Shown here: positions 9,188 to 17,787 of the stretch, piece by piece
Numbering within the stretch: the stretch's first letter is position 1
How the letters are laid out: every line of letters starts with the position of its first letter
Source: Lachnospiraceae bacterium EP-SM-12S-S03
Lineage (GTDB): Bacteria; Bacillota; Clostridia; Lachnospirales; Lachnospiraceae
NCBI GenBank assembly: GCA_020540725.1
Contig: JAJBSL010000014.1
Location: forward strand, 10,399 to 74,398
DNA: 64,000 nt
Reading direction: 5' to 3'
Notes under the pieces: generated by a model
What the model was told of the DNA's origin: nothing
Databases searched by the model: none
What the model saw: the letters and a program-made list of their open reading frames with translations, nothing else
Program-made: the position numbers and the translations under genes

Positions 9188-11182
9188 TTAACTCAATTTA
9201 TATTCTGCTGCAAATCCCGCACGATTCTTACGGATCAAACCCGCCAGAATCAGGAACATCACCGCTACTGCGATAAGACCAGGAACGAATCCGTTGCCAA
9301 CTGCTCCGGTTGTAATGAGTGTACCAACCTGATATACGAAGAATGCAACTGTATAACCGGTACAAAGTTGTAATGCGATTCCTCCCCAAAGCCATTTTCT
9401 ATCCTGCATTTCTGAATTCATTGCACCAAGCGCCGCAAAACATGGCGGTGTATAAAGATTGAACATTAAGTATGCAAGGGCTGCAACTTTTGTTAATCCC
9501 ATGACTGTTGCCACCGCATTTCCGCTGCCCACAAGTGCAAGTTTATCCGTATCGATCAGATTTGTAATACCATAAACAACAGCAAGTGTTCCGACAACAT
9601 TTTCTTTTGCAATAAATCCTGTAATTGCTGCTGCAGCAAGCTGCCATACACCAAATCCAAGTGGAACCAGCAATACTGCAAACGGTGTTGCAACAGATGC
9701 CAAAATTGAACTGTGCTCCATTCCTTCTTCTACAACCTGTAAGTTCCATGTGAATGTCTGCATAATCTGTACCACTGCATTACATACGAGAATGATCGTT
9801 GCCGCTTTTTTGATGTAAGCTTTTCCTCTGGAAAGCATGGAAAGAACCGCTCTTTTTAAGCTCGGAGCTTTATATTCCGGAAGCTCAATGATGAAGAAAG
9901 ATTTTCTGAATTTCTGTCCTGTAATTGCCTTCACAAGTAATGCACCCACAAAGACGAGACAAATACCTACGAGATACATCGTCGGTCCAACCCAAGGTGC
10001 ATCCGAGAAAAATGCTCCTGCAAACAAGGCGATAACCGGGAGTTTCGCTCCACACGGCATAAACGGAGTCAACATTGCAGTTGCCCTTCTTTCTCTCTCA
10101 TTGCGGATCGTACGACATGCCATAATTCCAGGAATCGCGCATCCTGTACCGATCACCATCGGAATGACAGATTTACCTGAAAGACCTACACGTTTAAAGA
10201 TCGGGTCAAGAACAACTGTTGCACGTGCCATGTATCCACAATCTTCTAAAAGTGCAATAAGGAAATACATGACCATTACAAGCGGAAGGAAACCTACTAC
10301 CGCTCCAACACCTCCTATAATACCATCCACAAGCAACGCTTGCAAGAATGGAGAAGCACCTTCTACCTGAACCCCAACCCATGCCTGGAATGTCTCGATC
10401 CATCCGACAAGCCAATCTGCAATCCATGTTCCTACTGTAGACTGGGAAATATAAAACACAAGGAACATAACGCCTGCAAAAATCGGAAGTCCTACAATTT
10501 TGTGGGTGATGATTGCATCAATTTTATCCTGAAAGTTTTTATCTTTTGTATACACTTTACGTTTTTCAACTTCTTTTACAATTTTATTTACGAAGTCAAA
10601 TCTTTTTCTGTCTGCCGCTTCTACTTCTGCTTTATCCAGAAGATTGATGTCTCCCTGATGATACGGTGCTTTCTGCTCTGTTCCATTCAAATCTGCAGCC
10701 GTTCTCACCACTTCTCTTAATCCTTTGTCCGTAGAAGAAACAGAAACAGTCTCTACCACCGGGCATCCCAATTTCTTTGCCAAAAGTGCAGTGTCTATCT
10801 TCGTTCCTTTTTTCTCATTCAAATCGCTCTTGTTCAACGCAACAACAACCGGAATGCCCAGTTCCAAAAGCTGTGTTGTGAAGAAAAGACTTCTGCTCAG
10901 ATTTGTCGCGTCCACAATGTTAATGATCGCATCCGGATTCTCGTTTTTCACATAACTGCTCGTAATACTTTCTTCTGAAGTAAACGGCGACATGGAATAT
11001 GCTCCCGGAAGGTCAACTGCAATTAATTCCAGACTCCCATCGTGATAGCTTTTCTTAATCTGGCTTTCCTTTTTCTCTACTGTAACACCTGCCCAGTTTC
11101 CCACTCGTTCATTTCTTCCGGTCAGTGCATTATACATAGTAGTTTTACCACTGTTCGGATTTCCCGTTAACGCAATTCTCAT
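9188..11182 (-). CDS. feoB: Ferrous iron transporter FeoB
   Basis: FeoB is the GTPase-coupled ferrous iron importer of the inner membrane. The 664-residue protein has a complete N-terminal G domain: G1 GNPNSGKTT (7-15), the switch region WAGVTVEKKE, G3 DLPGAYSM, G4 NKSD and G5 SVSS. A spacer and two Gate domains follow, with VIGTGCAIPGIMACRTI and PFMPCGAKLPVIA, then the Nucleoside_recog-type core. Length is normal for Firmicute FeoB. GGAGG lies 7 bases before the ATG. It sits between feoA and the Cys-rich peptide gene, under the Fur-box promoter at 11.5 kb. Confidence 0.97.
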   Translation of the reverse strand: MRIALTGNPNSGKTTMYNALTGRNERVGNWAGVTVEKKESQIKKSYHDGSLELIAVDLPGAYSMSPFTSEESITSSYVKNENPDAIINIVDATNLSRSLFFTTQLLELGIPVVVALNKSDLNEKKGTKIDTALLAKKLGCPVVETVSVSSTDKGLREVVRTAADLNGTEQKAPYHQGDINLLDKAEVEAADRKRFDFVNKIVKEVEKRKVYTKDKNFQDKIDAIITHKIVGLPIFAGVMFLVFYISQSTVGTWIADWLVGWIETFQAWVGVQVEGASPFLQALLVDGIIGGVGAVVGFLPLVMVMYFLIALLEDCGYMARATVVLDPIFKRVGLSGKSVIPMVIGTGCAIPGIMACRTIRNERERRATAMLTPFMPCGAKLPVIALFAGAFFSDAPWVGPTMYLVGICLVFVGALLVKAITGQKFRKSFFIIELPEYKAPSLKRAVLSMLSRGKAYIKKAATIILVCNAVVQIMQTFTWNLQVVEEGMEHSSILASVATPFAVLLVPLGFGVWQLAAAAITGFIAKENVVGTLAVVYGITNLIDTDKLALVGSGNAVATVMGLTKVAALAYLMFNLYTPPCFAALGAMNSEMQDRKWLWGGIALQLCTGYTVAFFVYQVGTLITTGAVGNGFVPGLIAVAVMFLILAGLIRKNRAGFAAEYKLS

Positions 11183-11215
11183 GGTTCTTCCTCCTGTCCT
11201 TTACTCATCTCGTCA

Positions 11216-11428
11216 TTACACAAGGATGGCGGAAGCAAGTTCATTGTCGATATTATATCTTCCGTCTTTGATTGACACAACGCATCCGTTTTTCTTGCGT
11301 GAGATCACTGTGATCGCCTCTCCACTGTAACAACCTAAAGAAAAAAGAAATGCATTCAATTCCTCATCCTCTGTTTTAATATTTTTAATGATGTATTCTT
11401 CTCCTGCATTTGCTTCTGTTAAATTCAT
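11216..11428 (-). CDS. feoA: FeoA family protein
   Basis: FeoA is a small SH3-like cytosolic protein needed for FeoB function. The 70-residue product starts MNLTEANAGEEYIIKNI and shows the family pattern: LGCYSGEAITVISRKKNGCVVSI, then a C-terminal LASAILV strand. I take the ATG at 11428 because an upstream in-frame extension would read through the -10/-35 region and Fur box. It is the first gene of feoA-feoB-Cys-rich peptide. Confidence 0.92.
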   Translation of the reverse strand: MNLTEANAGEEYIIKNIKTEDEELNAFLFSLGCYSGEAITVISRKKNGCVVSIKDGRYNIDNELASAILV

Positions 11429-11482
11429 GATACGTCCGTCCCTTCCTGTATGATTATGATAATCCTTTTCATTTACTATGTT

Positions 11483-11511
11483 AGTATACGCTAACCACCA
11501 AGGATTGTCAA
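11483..11511 (-). promoter_or_regulatory. Sigma-A promoter of the feo operon
   Basis: Minus strand TTGACA (11511-11506), 17-base spacer and TATACT (11488-11483), about 55 bases before feoA. It lies just downstream of a Fur-box-like site. Confidence 0.85.
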
Positions 11512-11520
11512 TAGCATTAT

Positions 11521-11535
11521 TGAGAATAATTATCA
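11521..11535 (-). promoter_or_regulatory. Fur box upstream of feoA
   Basis: Minus strand TGATAATTATTCTCA matches the 7-1-7 Fur consensus TGATAATNATTATCA with a single mismatch. It is centred about 17 bases upstream of the -35 and is flanked by further ATT/AAT symmetry. Iron-responsive repression of feoAB is the expected result. Confidence 0.8.
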
Positions 11536-11553
11536 ATAATTTCTTTTGTGTTC

Positions 11554-12330
11554 TCATACCGTCATCACCGTTTTCTGGCCATCCACCTCTGCTACACGCA
11601 GACGGATTCCATAAAGTTCTTCGATACTTTCCGAAGTGACGACTTTCTGCGGATCCCCCTCCAGTACAACCTGACCATCTTTTAGTCCAATCAACCGGTC
11701 CGAAAAATAGATTGCCTGGTTAATATCATGAAGAACCATAACGATCGTAATCCCATATTCCCGGTTCAGTTTCCTGATCAATTGCAATGTCTCGATCTGA
11801 TATCGGATATCCAAATAAGTTGTGGGCTCATCCAAGAACAGGATTCTCGTATTCTGTGCCAGTGCCATAGCAATCCAAACGCGCTGCCTCTGACCTCCAG
11901 AGAGTTTTTGCACCGCCCGGTCCCGATATTCTGTTAAGTTTGTTACTTCCATTGCCCATTCGACCCACGTTTCATCTTCTTCCGTTTTGCCCTGCATCAT
12001 CTTTCTGTGAGGCGTCCGGCCAAATGCGATCAGCCGCTCCACTGTAATATCATCACTTGATGTGTTATACTGATGCACAATTGCCACTTTCCGTGCAAAT
12101 TCCTTTAGGCTCAATTTCAAAATATTCTTCCCACTTAGAAAAATATTCCCCTTTCTGGAATATCTGTTTTTCGTCATCAGAGAAAACAATGTAGATTTCC
12201 CACACCCGTTAGCTCCCAGAATTGTTGTAATCTTTCCTTCCTCAATCTTTAAAGATACTTCCTTTAATACTTTCTGTTTTCCATAAGAAAATGAAAGGTT
12301 TCGGACTTCCATAGCCGGTTTAGTCTGCAT
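11554..12330 (-). CDS. ABC transporter ATPase, haem/siderophore (FecE/FepC type)
   Basis: This is the ATP-hydrolysing subunit of the adjacent FecCD-type importer. The 258-residue protein has the Walker A GANGCGKST, Q-loop VAIVHQY, signature LSGGQRQRVWIAMALAQ, Walker B ILFLDEPT and H-loop VLHD. The signature sequence is typical of iron-chelate/haem/B12 importers. It starts with AGGAGG upstream and overlaps the permease end by 11 bases. It is the last gene of the haem operon; the Fur-box promoter of feoA begins just after its stop. Confidence 0.92.
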   Translation of the reverse strand: MQTKPAMEVRNLSFSYGKQKVLKEVSLKIEEGKITTILGANGCGKSTLFSLMTKNRYSRKGNIFLSGKNILKLSLKEFARKVAIVHQYNTSSDDITVERLIAFGRTPHRKMMQGKTEEDETWVEWAMEVTNLTEYRDRAVQKLSGGQRQRVWIAMALAQNTRILFLDEPTTYLDIRYQIETLQLIRKLNREYGITIVMVLHDINQAIYFSDRLIGLKDGQVVLEGDPQKVVTSESIEELYGIRLRVAEVDGQKTVMTV

Positions 12331-13315
12331 ATTTTTTAGACCTCCTCAAAAGAATCATGAAAAACGGTCCTCCCACAACACTCATTAAAACCGATGCCGA
12401 TATTTCGTAAGGTGCTGCAATCGTCCGTCCCGCAGTATCTGCCAGAAGAAATAAAAAAGCGCCCAGTAACATGGAAAACGGAATCAGTTTTTTATGTTCG
12501 CTGCCCACCAGAATGCGCCCCATATGCGGTACGACCAATCCAAGGAAACTGATACTTCCGGCCACTGCTGCTGAAATGGCAGCAAGGAGTACCGCTGCAA
12601 GTGGAATCAGAATCCGCATGAGATTTACATTCACACCGAGGCTTCGGGCCGTCTTATCCTCCAGCGACAAAATATTACACATACCTGCAAAAAGAAGCGC
12701 AAGTACCAACCCCGCCAGTACATATGGGGTAAGCATCCTCACATCTTCCCATGTCTTCATTGTAATATTCCCATTCACAATTGCCGCAACCCCGGACATA
12801 TTTCCTCCATTCATGGAATTTAACCCACTGGCAAGTCCCGTAAACATTGCATTGACTGCCACTCCGATCAGTATGACACGCAAAGGACTAAGTCCCCCTT
12901 TCCACGACAGACTATACACAAGACAAAATGCCAGCACTCCTCCAAGAAATGCGAATAACGGCGTAAAGAAAAACAATGCCGGAGCAAATGCTGTGACCAA
13001 AATGGCAGTAAAACTTGCTCCGCTGGAAATCCCGATAATTCCCGGGTCTGCCAAAGGATTTTTCAAAACCGCCTGAAACAGCACGCCGGAAACTGCTGTG
13101 GCAGCACCTGCCAGCATGGAGATAAAAATTCTCGGAAGACGCAGATCCAAAACCGTGCTCACTTCCTCACTCGACTTACCGATCATACCTTTCAGAATAT
13201 CCGACACTCCTACTTTCAGACTTCCTATGTTAATGGAAGCAAAAAAGAGAATAGCCAATAGCAAAATCATAACGAAAAATGAAACTATCATTCCTGTCGT
13301 TTTTTTCTTTCCCAT
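12320..13315 (-). CDS. FecCD family permease (IsdF-like haem importer)
   Basis: This 331-residue polytopic membrane protein is of the FecCD/BtuC family. Recognisable segments are DLRLPRIFISMLAGAATAVSG near the N-terminus, NPLADPGIIGISSGASF, and SISFLGLVVPHMGR with LLGAFLFLLADTAGRTI near the C-terminus. It would form the homodimeric channel of the importer. It lies 3 bases after the IsdE-like lipoprotein gene and overlaps the ATPase gene. Haem as substrate is inferred from the neighbouring IsdE-, Shp- and NEAT-like genes. Confidence 0.92.
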   Translation of the reverse strand: MGKKKTTGMIVSFFVMILLLAILFFASINIGSLKVGVSDILKGMIGKSSEEVSTVLDLRLPRIFISMLAGAATAVSGVLFQAVLKNPLADPGIIGISSGASFTAILVTAFAPALFFFTPLFAFLGGVLAFCLVYSLSWKGGLSPLRVILIGVAVNAMFTGLASGLNSMNGGNMSGVAAIVNGNITMKTWEDVRMLTPYVLAGLVLALLFAGMCNILSLEDKTARSLGVNVNLMRILIPLAAVLLAAISAAVAGSISFLGLVVPHMGRILVGSEHKKLIPFSMLLGAFLFLLADTAGRTIAAPYEISASVLMSVVGGPFFMILLRRSKKYAD

Positions 13316-13318
13316 CTT

Positions 13319-14263
13319 TTACTCCCCTTTCTGTACTTCATTCTGTGTATCTGGATACAAAATCGTCTGTAATTCTTCCAATGCTTTCTGATATTCAAAA
13401 GTCGCACTCATACCGAATAGTTCATAAGTAAGATAGTGTACTTCGTTGTTTTGCACCGCCTCAAAATGTTTCCAGATATCGTTTGTGGAAAAATCTTCCT
13501 GAAACATTTTTGTAACTTGTTCAGGCAAGGCATGGGCAGTGCATAAAATCATATCAGGTTCTTTCGACTTCATATCTTCTGTATTCACAGTCAAAAACTC
13601 CTGATCCGTACCGGCATATACATTCTCTCCACCTGCCATTTCCACCAGGCTTCCCACATAAGAATTTTCTGTTGCAATGATATAAGATCCCGGCAGCCCC
13701 ATCAAGATCAATACTTTCGGATGTTTTTTGTTCTCATTTACAGTTTTGTATTTCTCATAAAAGTCTTGAAATTCTTTCTCAAGTTCCGCCGCTTTTTCCT
13801 CTTTCCCGAAGATTTCTCCCAGTTCATGAATGGACTGATACATTCCCTTTACACTTCTCAAATTTAAGAATGCCCAGTCTGTATGAATCGCCTCATATTT
13901 AGGCTCCAGGTCGCTCCGAAGCGAAGAAGGGCTTAAGATCCAGTCCGGATTCAAAGAAGCGATTACTTCCATATCCGGACTCATAGCGGTTCCTACATCC
14001 GGCAATTCCTTATAACGTTCCGGAATGGTAGAAACAGAGGTGGAGCAGACTCCCACAAGATCCAGTTCCAGACGGTCACAGATCGCCGCAACTGCCGGAG
14101 ATGTTGCAATCAGCCTCGGTTCTGTACCAAGTGTCTCTACCTTCTCTTTGGCCGCCTCAATGGCATTCGTCTCCCCAGAGGTTTGTGAAGCGCATCCCCC
14201 TATGAACAACGCGCACACAACCAGAAAAACTACTGATTTTCTCTTTCTTCTATGCATCATCAT
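13319..14263 (-). CDS. isdE: IsdE-like haem-binding lipoprotein
   Basis: This is the substrate-binding lipoprotein of the ABC importer. It has a signal peptide with lipobox and C24 (FIGGCAS). The mature part shares long stretches with staphylococcal IsdE as I remember it: AMSPDMEVIASLNPDW, GLPGSYIIATENSYVG, and NDIWKHFEAVQNNEV with ELFGMSA. IsdE binds haem through one Met and one His; M94 or M98 and H244 (CTAHALPEQV) are the counterparts here. Three consecutive ATGs begin the gene inside the end of the Shp-like gene; GGAGGAG favours the second or third. I use the outermost coordinate. Confidence 0.85.
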   Translation of the reverse strand: MMMHRRKRKSVVFLVVCALFIGGCASQTSGETNAIEAAKEKVETLGTEPRLIATSPAVAAICDRLELDLVGVCSTSVSTIPERYKELPDVGTAMSPDMEVIASLNPDWILSPSSLRSDLEPKYEAIHTDWAFLNLRSVKGMYQSIHELGEIFGKEEKAAELEKEFQDFYEKYKTVNENKKHPKVLILMGLPGSYIIATENSYVGSLVEMAGGENVYAGTDQEFLTVNTEDMKSKEPDMILCTAHALPEQVTKMFQEDFSTNDIWKHFEAVQNNEVHYLTYELFGMSATFEYQKALEELQTILYPDTQNEVQKGE

Positions 14264-15242
14264 CTTCTCCTCCGCCCCAACGATACCAGTTCTTTCGGAA
14301 AAGATATAGAATTCCCGCCGCTGCTCCCATCAAAATCAGCCCTGAGATGGTCACTGCTGCCGCAATCCCGAAGATCGTGCCTGCGGTTGACAAAGAACCC
14401 TTTTGCGAATCCGTATCCTCTGTTTCCGTTTCCGTTGAAAGACTTAAGCCTGTCGCATCATTTACCGCTGTATCTGATGTGGATGGAGTTTCCGCCTCTG
14501 TAATGCTGCTTTTTAGCTCAGAAGATTTTCCGGATTCTCCTGTAGACTGCTCTTTTGTTGTTGTTCCTTGTGACGAACTTTTTAATGAGGCATTTCCTCC
14601 CGCTGTGGAAGCAGAAGAAGTTGCAGATCCGGCAGATTCATTCCCACCGGATTCATTTCCAGCAGATGTCTGGTCCGAAGATCCGGCACTACCGGATGTA
14701 GCTGTCACCATCGTTGCTGTCATATCTGTATTATTCCCTTCCGAATATCCGCTTGGATAGAAGAAAAAGATTACATCTCTTCCCATCGGTTCTACATACA
14801 TAGACGCTCTGACCACACAATTCTCGCTTGGTACCTGAATGCAAATGTCTGCGGTAGTTCCGTTCCCGTCACTGCCGCTTCCCGTCTGTCCTACCGCCGG
14901 AGTAGACCATCCGGAATCTCCTACGTTCTGTACCCAGAAACTATGACCGCTGGCATAGTCCATCATTCCCAGACGTACTGTCAGATAATATTCTCCGCTG
15001 TCCGTCACTTCCAGAATTCCACTGGAATACACCACGCTCTGCACCATGCCCTGGCCTGTGGCATACCCTGCTTCCCCACCGGAATCTTCAATCTCACCGG
15101 TCACCGGATTCGAATAACTTGGCGTAACGGAACAAGTATACACTGTTCCCGATGCTGCCTTTGCCGTCTGGGCCGGAATTGCAGCTATCGCCAATGCAAA
15201 CGCGGCTGCCAGCCCCACAATTCTCTTCAGCTTTTTCCTCAT
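14250..15242 (-). CDS. Shp-like cell-surface haem-binding protein
   Basis: The 330-residue protein has a signal peptide (cut near AKAAS, about 30), a haem-binding Shp domain at about 32-180, a long Ser/Thr/Gly-rich stalk, and a C-terminal membrane helix (about 286-313) with a short charged tail. The domain contains GEIEDSGGEAG, GQGMVQSVVYS, GNGTTADICIQVP and SMYVEPMGRDV, matching streptococcal Shp. That protein holds haem between two methionines; M66 and M153 here fall at the corresponding places. The start ATG overlaps the stop of the NEAT gene (ATGA) and follows AGGAGAC. It probably passes haem to the IsdE-like lipoprotein. A sortase motif is not evident. Confidence 0.87.
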   Translation of the reverse strand: MRKKLKRIVGLAAAFALAIAAIPAQTAKAASGTVYTCSVTPSYSNPVTGEIEDSGGEAGYATGQGMVQSVVYSSGILEVTDSGEYYLTVRLGMMDYASGHSFWVQNVGDSGWSTPAVGQTGSGSDGNGTTADICIQVPSENCVVRASMYVEPMGRDVIFFFYPSGYSEGNNTDMTATMVTATSGSAGSSDQTSAGNESGGNESAGSATSSASTAGGNASLKSSSQGTTTKEQSTGESGKSSELKSSITEAETPSTSDTAVNDATGLSLSTETETEDTDSQKGSLSTAGTIFGIAAAVTISGLILMGAAAGILYLFRKNWYRWGGGEDDDA

Positions 15243-16579
15243 ATTTTGTCTCCTGTCACTTTCCTTCGCTTTCTTGTATAAATAATACCGCCGCCTGCCA
15301 AAAGTGCTGCTATCATTCCTGCAATGCACAACCAGATATCCGGCATTTCATCTCCGGTTTTAATACTTGATGCCTTTTTTAGACTATTCGTCCCACTAAG
15401 TGAAGAACTTGCAAGCCCGCTCTTGAGGGATGCACTGCCCAAAGACGAAGCACCTGGTTTCAATAAAGAACCTCCATTTAACGAAGAACCGCCTGTCTGA
15501 TTTCCACCACCACTATGACCGCCATTTTGTTCCTCATCTTCTGTAAATGACGGGTCATTCTCCGCAGCCTTTTTTAAGGTACTCCAATCAAGTTTTACAT
15601 ACATCTGCTGCGTACCCGCTCCTGCCGCGATACTTTCCATCAAAGGCACCACAACTTGAAGCGGCACATATCCATCTTTTAACGCTTCCGAAATAAGCGG
15701 AAATGTAACTAAATCCGGATAATCTGTACCATACGCATCGCTTACTTTACTTCCATCACTGTTTTTTTGTACGGAATTAACCGTAACATCTGAAAGGGTT
15801 CCTTGGATATTTCCGATGGCATCTGTCGTGTATCCCGTTTGATAATACTGAAGTTTTCCCAGATATCCAAGTTTATCTCCTACTGTAAGTCCCTGAAAAT
15901 TTATGGTAAGTAAACATGTTCCTTCTTTCACTGTCAGTTTCATTGTATGAACAACTGCTTTGTCAGCCATAGAGGCTGTCTGTTTATCCACCTTGACCAC
16001 ATTTCCATTGACAGAATATACACCGTCTTTTAATTTCTGAACATCCAGTTCATCCTCTTCTCCATCCGGCTTCGAACTGTTTTCCCCTTGTTTATAAGAA
16101 ATCGTGAATGCAGTTGTTCCTGTGTAATTTCCCGCTTTCGCATTCGCTACCTCTTTTGCCAGGATTGTCAAAGTTCCTTTCAGAAGCTTTTCTCCGTCTG
16201 TGTCATTGGCTTTCTTCACTTCGTCCAGTGTAATTTTCTGCGTTCCGAAATCATTCATAAATGTCAGCGTGTTTTTCTGATGATACAGAACTCCTGTTTC
16301 CGGAGCTGATACTTGAATTTCACCTTTCGCCTCCGTTGTGTTTACCCGCACTTCATATTTCTGCACCGTATCTTTTTCTGTGCTTAAAGATCCCATTGCT
16401 ACAGAAGAAGGTACTGTAACGGTATACGTTGGTTTTGAAGTTTCTTCGATGACATTTGCAGAAATTTCCATATTTTCTGAAGATGCATTTGCACTTACCG
16501 GCTGCAATATCATTCCCGACACCAAAGCAAATGCCAGCACTTTCCTTTTCAGAGTTTTTCCTTGTTTTTTCCTCTTCAT
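15239..16579 (-). CDS. Surface-anchored NEAT-like haem protein
   Basis: The 446-residue product has a signal peptide ending near SANAS and a beta-rich domain at about 35-170 (MEISANVIEE to GNYTGTTAFTISYK). A NEAT-like domain follows at about 190-370, starting LKDGVYSVNGNVVK with SMADKAVVHTMKLTVK and ending MYVKLDWSTLKK. Then come a Gly/Ser-rich linker, IKTGD, a hydrophobic helix and the tail RKRRK. KTGD plus helix plus basic tail resembles clostridial sortase signals, but membrane anchoring is also possible. The canonical YxxxY haem motif is not obvious. The start follows GGAG; upstream in-frame codons cross a terminator hairpin. It overlaps the Shp-like gene. Confidence 0.78.
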   Translation of the reverse strand: MKRKKQGKTLKRKVLAFALVSGMILQPVSANASSENMEISANVIEETSKPTYTVTVPSSVAMGSLSTEKDTVQKYEVRVNTTEAKGEIQVSAPETGVLYHQKNTLTFMNDFGTQKITLDEVKKANDTDGEKLLKGTLTILAKEVANAKAGNYTGTTAFTISYKQGENSSKPDGEEDELDVQKLKDGVYSVNGNVVKVDKQTASMADKAVVHTMKLTVKEGTCLLTINFQGLTVGDKLGYLGKLQYYQTGYTTDAIGNIQGTLSDVTVNSVQKNSDGSKVSDAYGTDYPDLVTFPLISEALKDGYVPLQVVVPLMESIAAGAGTQQMYVKLDWSTLKKAAENDPSFTEDEEQNGGHSGGGNQTGGSSLNGGSLLKPGASSLGSASLKSGLASSSLSGTNSLKKASSIKTGDEMPDIWLCIAGMIAALLAGGGIIYTRKRRKVTGDKI

Positions 16580-16641
16580 CTGTTTTCTCCATTTCTTCCT
16601 GCCGACCGGATCCACCGATCGATTCCATAGCTGCCTGAAGA

Positions 16642-16675
16642 CAAAAATCCTCAGCCGCCATTGTCTGAGGATTTT
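16642..16675 (-). terminator. Intra-operon terminator between the two NEAT-like genes
   Basis: On the minus strand AAAATCCTCAG and CTGAGGATTTT form an 11-bp stem around a 10-base loop, followed by TTTTTGTCTT. Partial read-through would give more of the secreted NEAT-like protein than of the anchored relay and transporter. Confidence 0.75.
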
Positions 16676-16702
16676 CGAATTCATATTGCTATTTTAAAGC
16701 TT

Positions 16703-17647
16703 CTACTTATTTGCGGCATATGAGATTGCAAATGTAGTTGTTCCTGTGTAGTTTCCGGCTGCTGCTGCTTTTACATTTGCGGCTGTCACTTGGATTTCTC
16801 CTGTCAATTTCGTTCCTTCAGTGTCTGCTGTCACATTTTTCGTTCCAAAACTGTTCGCAAATGCCAACGCATTTTTGTCACTATTCAGATTTCCAGATTC
16901 CGGAGCTGTTACAGTAAGCGTTCCGTTTAAATCTGCTGCTTGTACCAAAACTTCATAAGCCTGTGTATTATCCTTTTCTGTACTCAATGTTCCCATTGTT
17001 AAAGAAGAAGGAACTGTTACTGTATAAGAAGGCTCTGAAATTTGTTCTTCCACTTCCGCACTGATTTCCATACTCTTTGAATTTTCCGAAGGGACGTCAT
17101 GCTGGCTTGATGCTTTCAAATCTGTTACCTGCACGTAAAAGTTCTGTGTAGTATTCATGAAGACATTCACATAAGCAGAAGTCTCTACTTTCGTTGCAAG
17201 ATCATCTACCGCACTTCTTGGCAATTCCACTGTCATCGCCTGGGTTTCCAGTTTGTCTCCTGCTTTGATTCCAAACAGAGAAGCGTCCGTATCAAATGTC
17301 TTCACTGCTTTTGTCGTGATATCCGACTCTGCCTTATACTGTGTTCCATCAATTGTCATTACCACGTCTTTCAAAGTTCCATCTGCTCCCTGATCTGAAA
17401 AACTCGGAATCGGATACGCAACATAGAAAGTCAGTTCCGCCGCATTGTCTGTCAGCTCAATATCTGCTTCATGTGCAAAAATGGGATCACACATGCTTAA
17501 TTTTCCAGAACCATTTCCATTCAAAAAATGAATCGTTCCTGTGTAATCTCCATTATTTAATTCTGTGTCTGCCGCCAAAGCTGTGCTGCACATACCTACT
17601 GTCATAATCGCCGCCAAAGCGATTCCTGATAACTTTTTGAATTTCAT
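16703..17647 (-). CDS. Secreted NEAT-like haem protein
   Basis: The 314-residue protein has a signal peptide (cleavage near ALAAD, about 25), an N-terminal NEAT-like domain at about 29-180 (NNGDYTGTIHFLNG, KLSMCDPIFAHEADIEL, NFYVQVTDLKAS) and a C-terminal beta domain. That last domain closely copies the one in the next gene (MEISAEVEEQISEPSYTVTVP, MGTLSTEKDNTQAYEV, GNYTGTTTFAISY). There is no anchor helix, so it is probably released as a hemophore-like protein. AAGGAGG lies before the ATG. A terminator hairpin follows it, so it may be made in excess over downstream genes. Haem binding is inferred from family and context. Confidence 0.78.
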   Translation of the reverse strand: MKFKKLSGIALAAIMTVGMCSTALAADTELNNGDYTGTIHFLNGNGSGKLSMCDPIFAHEADIELTDNAAELTFYVAYPIPSFSDQGADGTLKDVVMTIDGTQYKAESDITTKAVKTFDTDASLFGIKAGDKLETQAMTVELPRSAVDDLATKVETSAYVNVFMNTTQNFYVQVTDLKASSQHDVPSENSKSMEISAEVEEQISEPSYTVTVPSSLTMGTLSTEKDNTQAYEVLVQAADLNGTLTVTAPESGNLNSDKNALAFANSFGTKNVTADTEGTKLTGEIQVTAANVKAAAAGNYTGTTTFAISYAANK

Positions 17648-17787
17648 ATTTGTTTTTCCTCCTTGTACAGGTATTTATTGATGTTCATCCCCGCCGTTAC
17701 GGGCATTTTATATAAATTCTCTTCTATCTGACCGGTAAGAGCGCGCCATCCTGCCATGCAGACTTCACAAGAAATTTATAACATATA
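17648..17787 (-). other. 140-base spacer inside the haem operon
   Basis: This lies between the anchored unknown protein gene and the secreted NEAT-like gene. It holds a short GCCCG/CGGGG pairing and a GC-rich patch (GGCGCGC) but no clear promoter, terminator or known RNA motif. The SD of the NEAT-like gene is at its 3' end. Confidence 0.4.

Noticed and set aside
9837..10370. Plus-strand open frame of 177 codons inside feoB
   Set aside because: Mirror of FeoB codon usage; feoB is intact and conserved across the whole stretch.
12471..13076. Long plus-strand open frame of 201 codons inside the FecCD permease gene
   Set aside because: Antisense shadow of a clear membrane protein gene; composition is Thr/Pro/Ser-rich and no SD or family match is seen.
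17648..17787. Riboswitch in the spacer before the secreted NEAT-like gene
   Set aside because: Some GC-rich pairing is visible but no motif of a known class could be matched.
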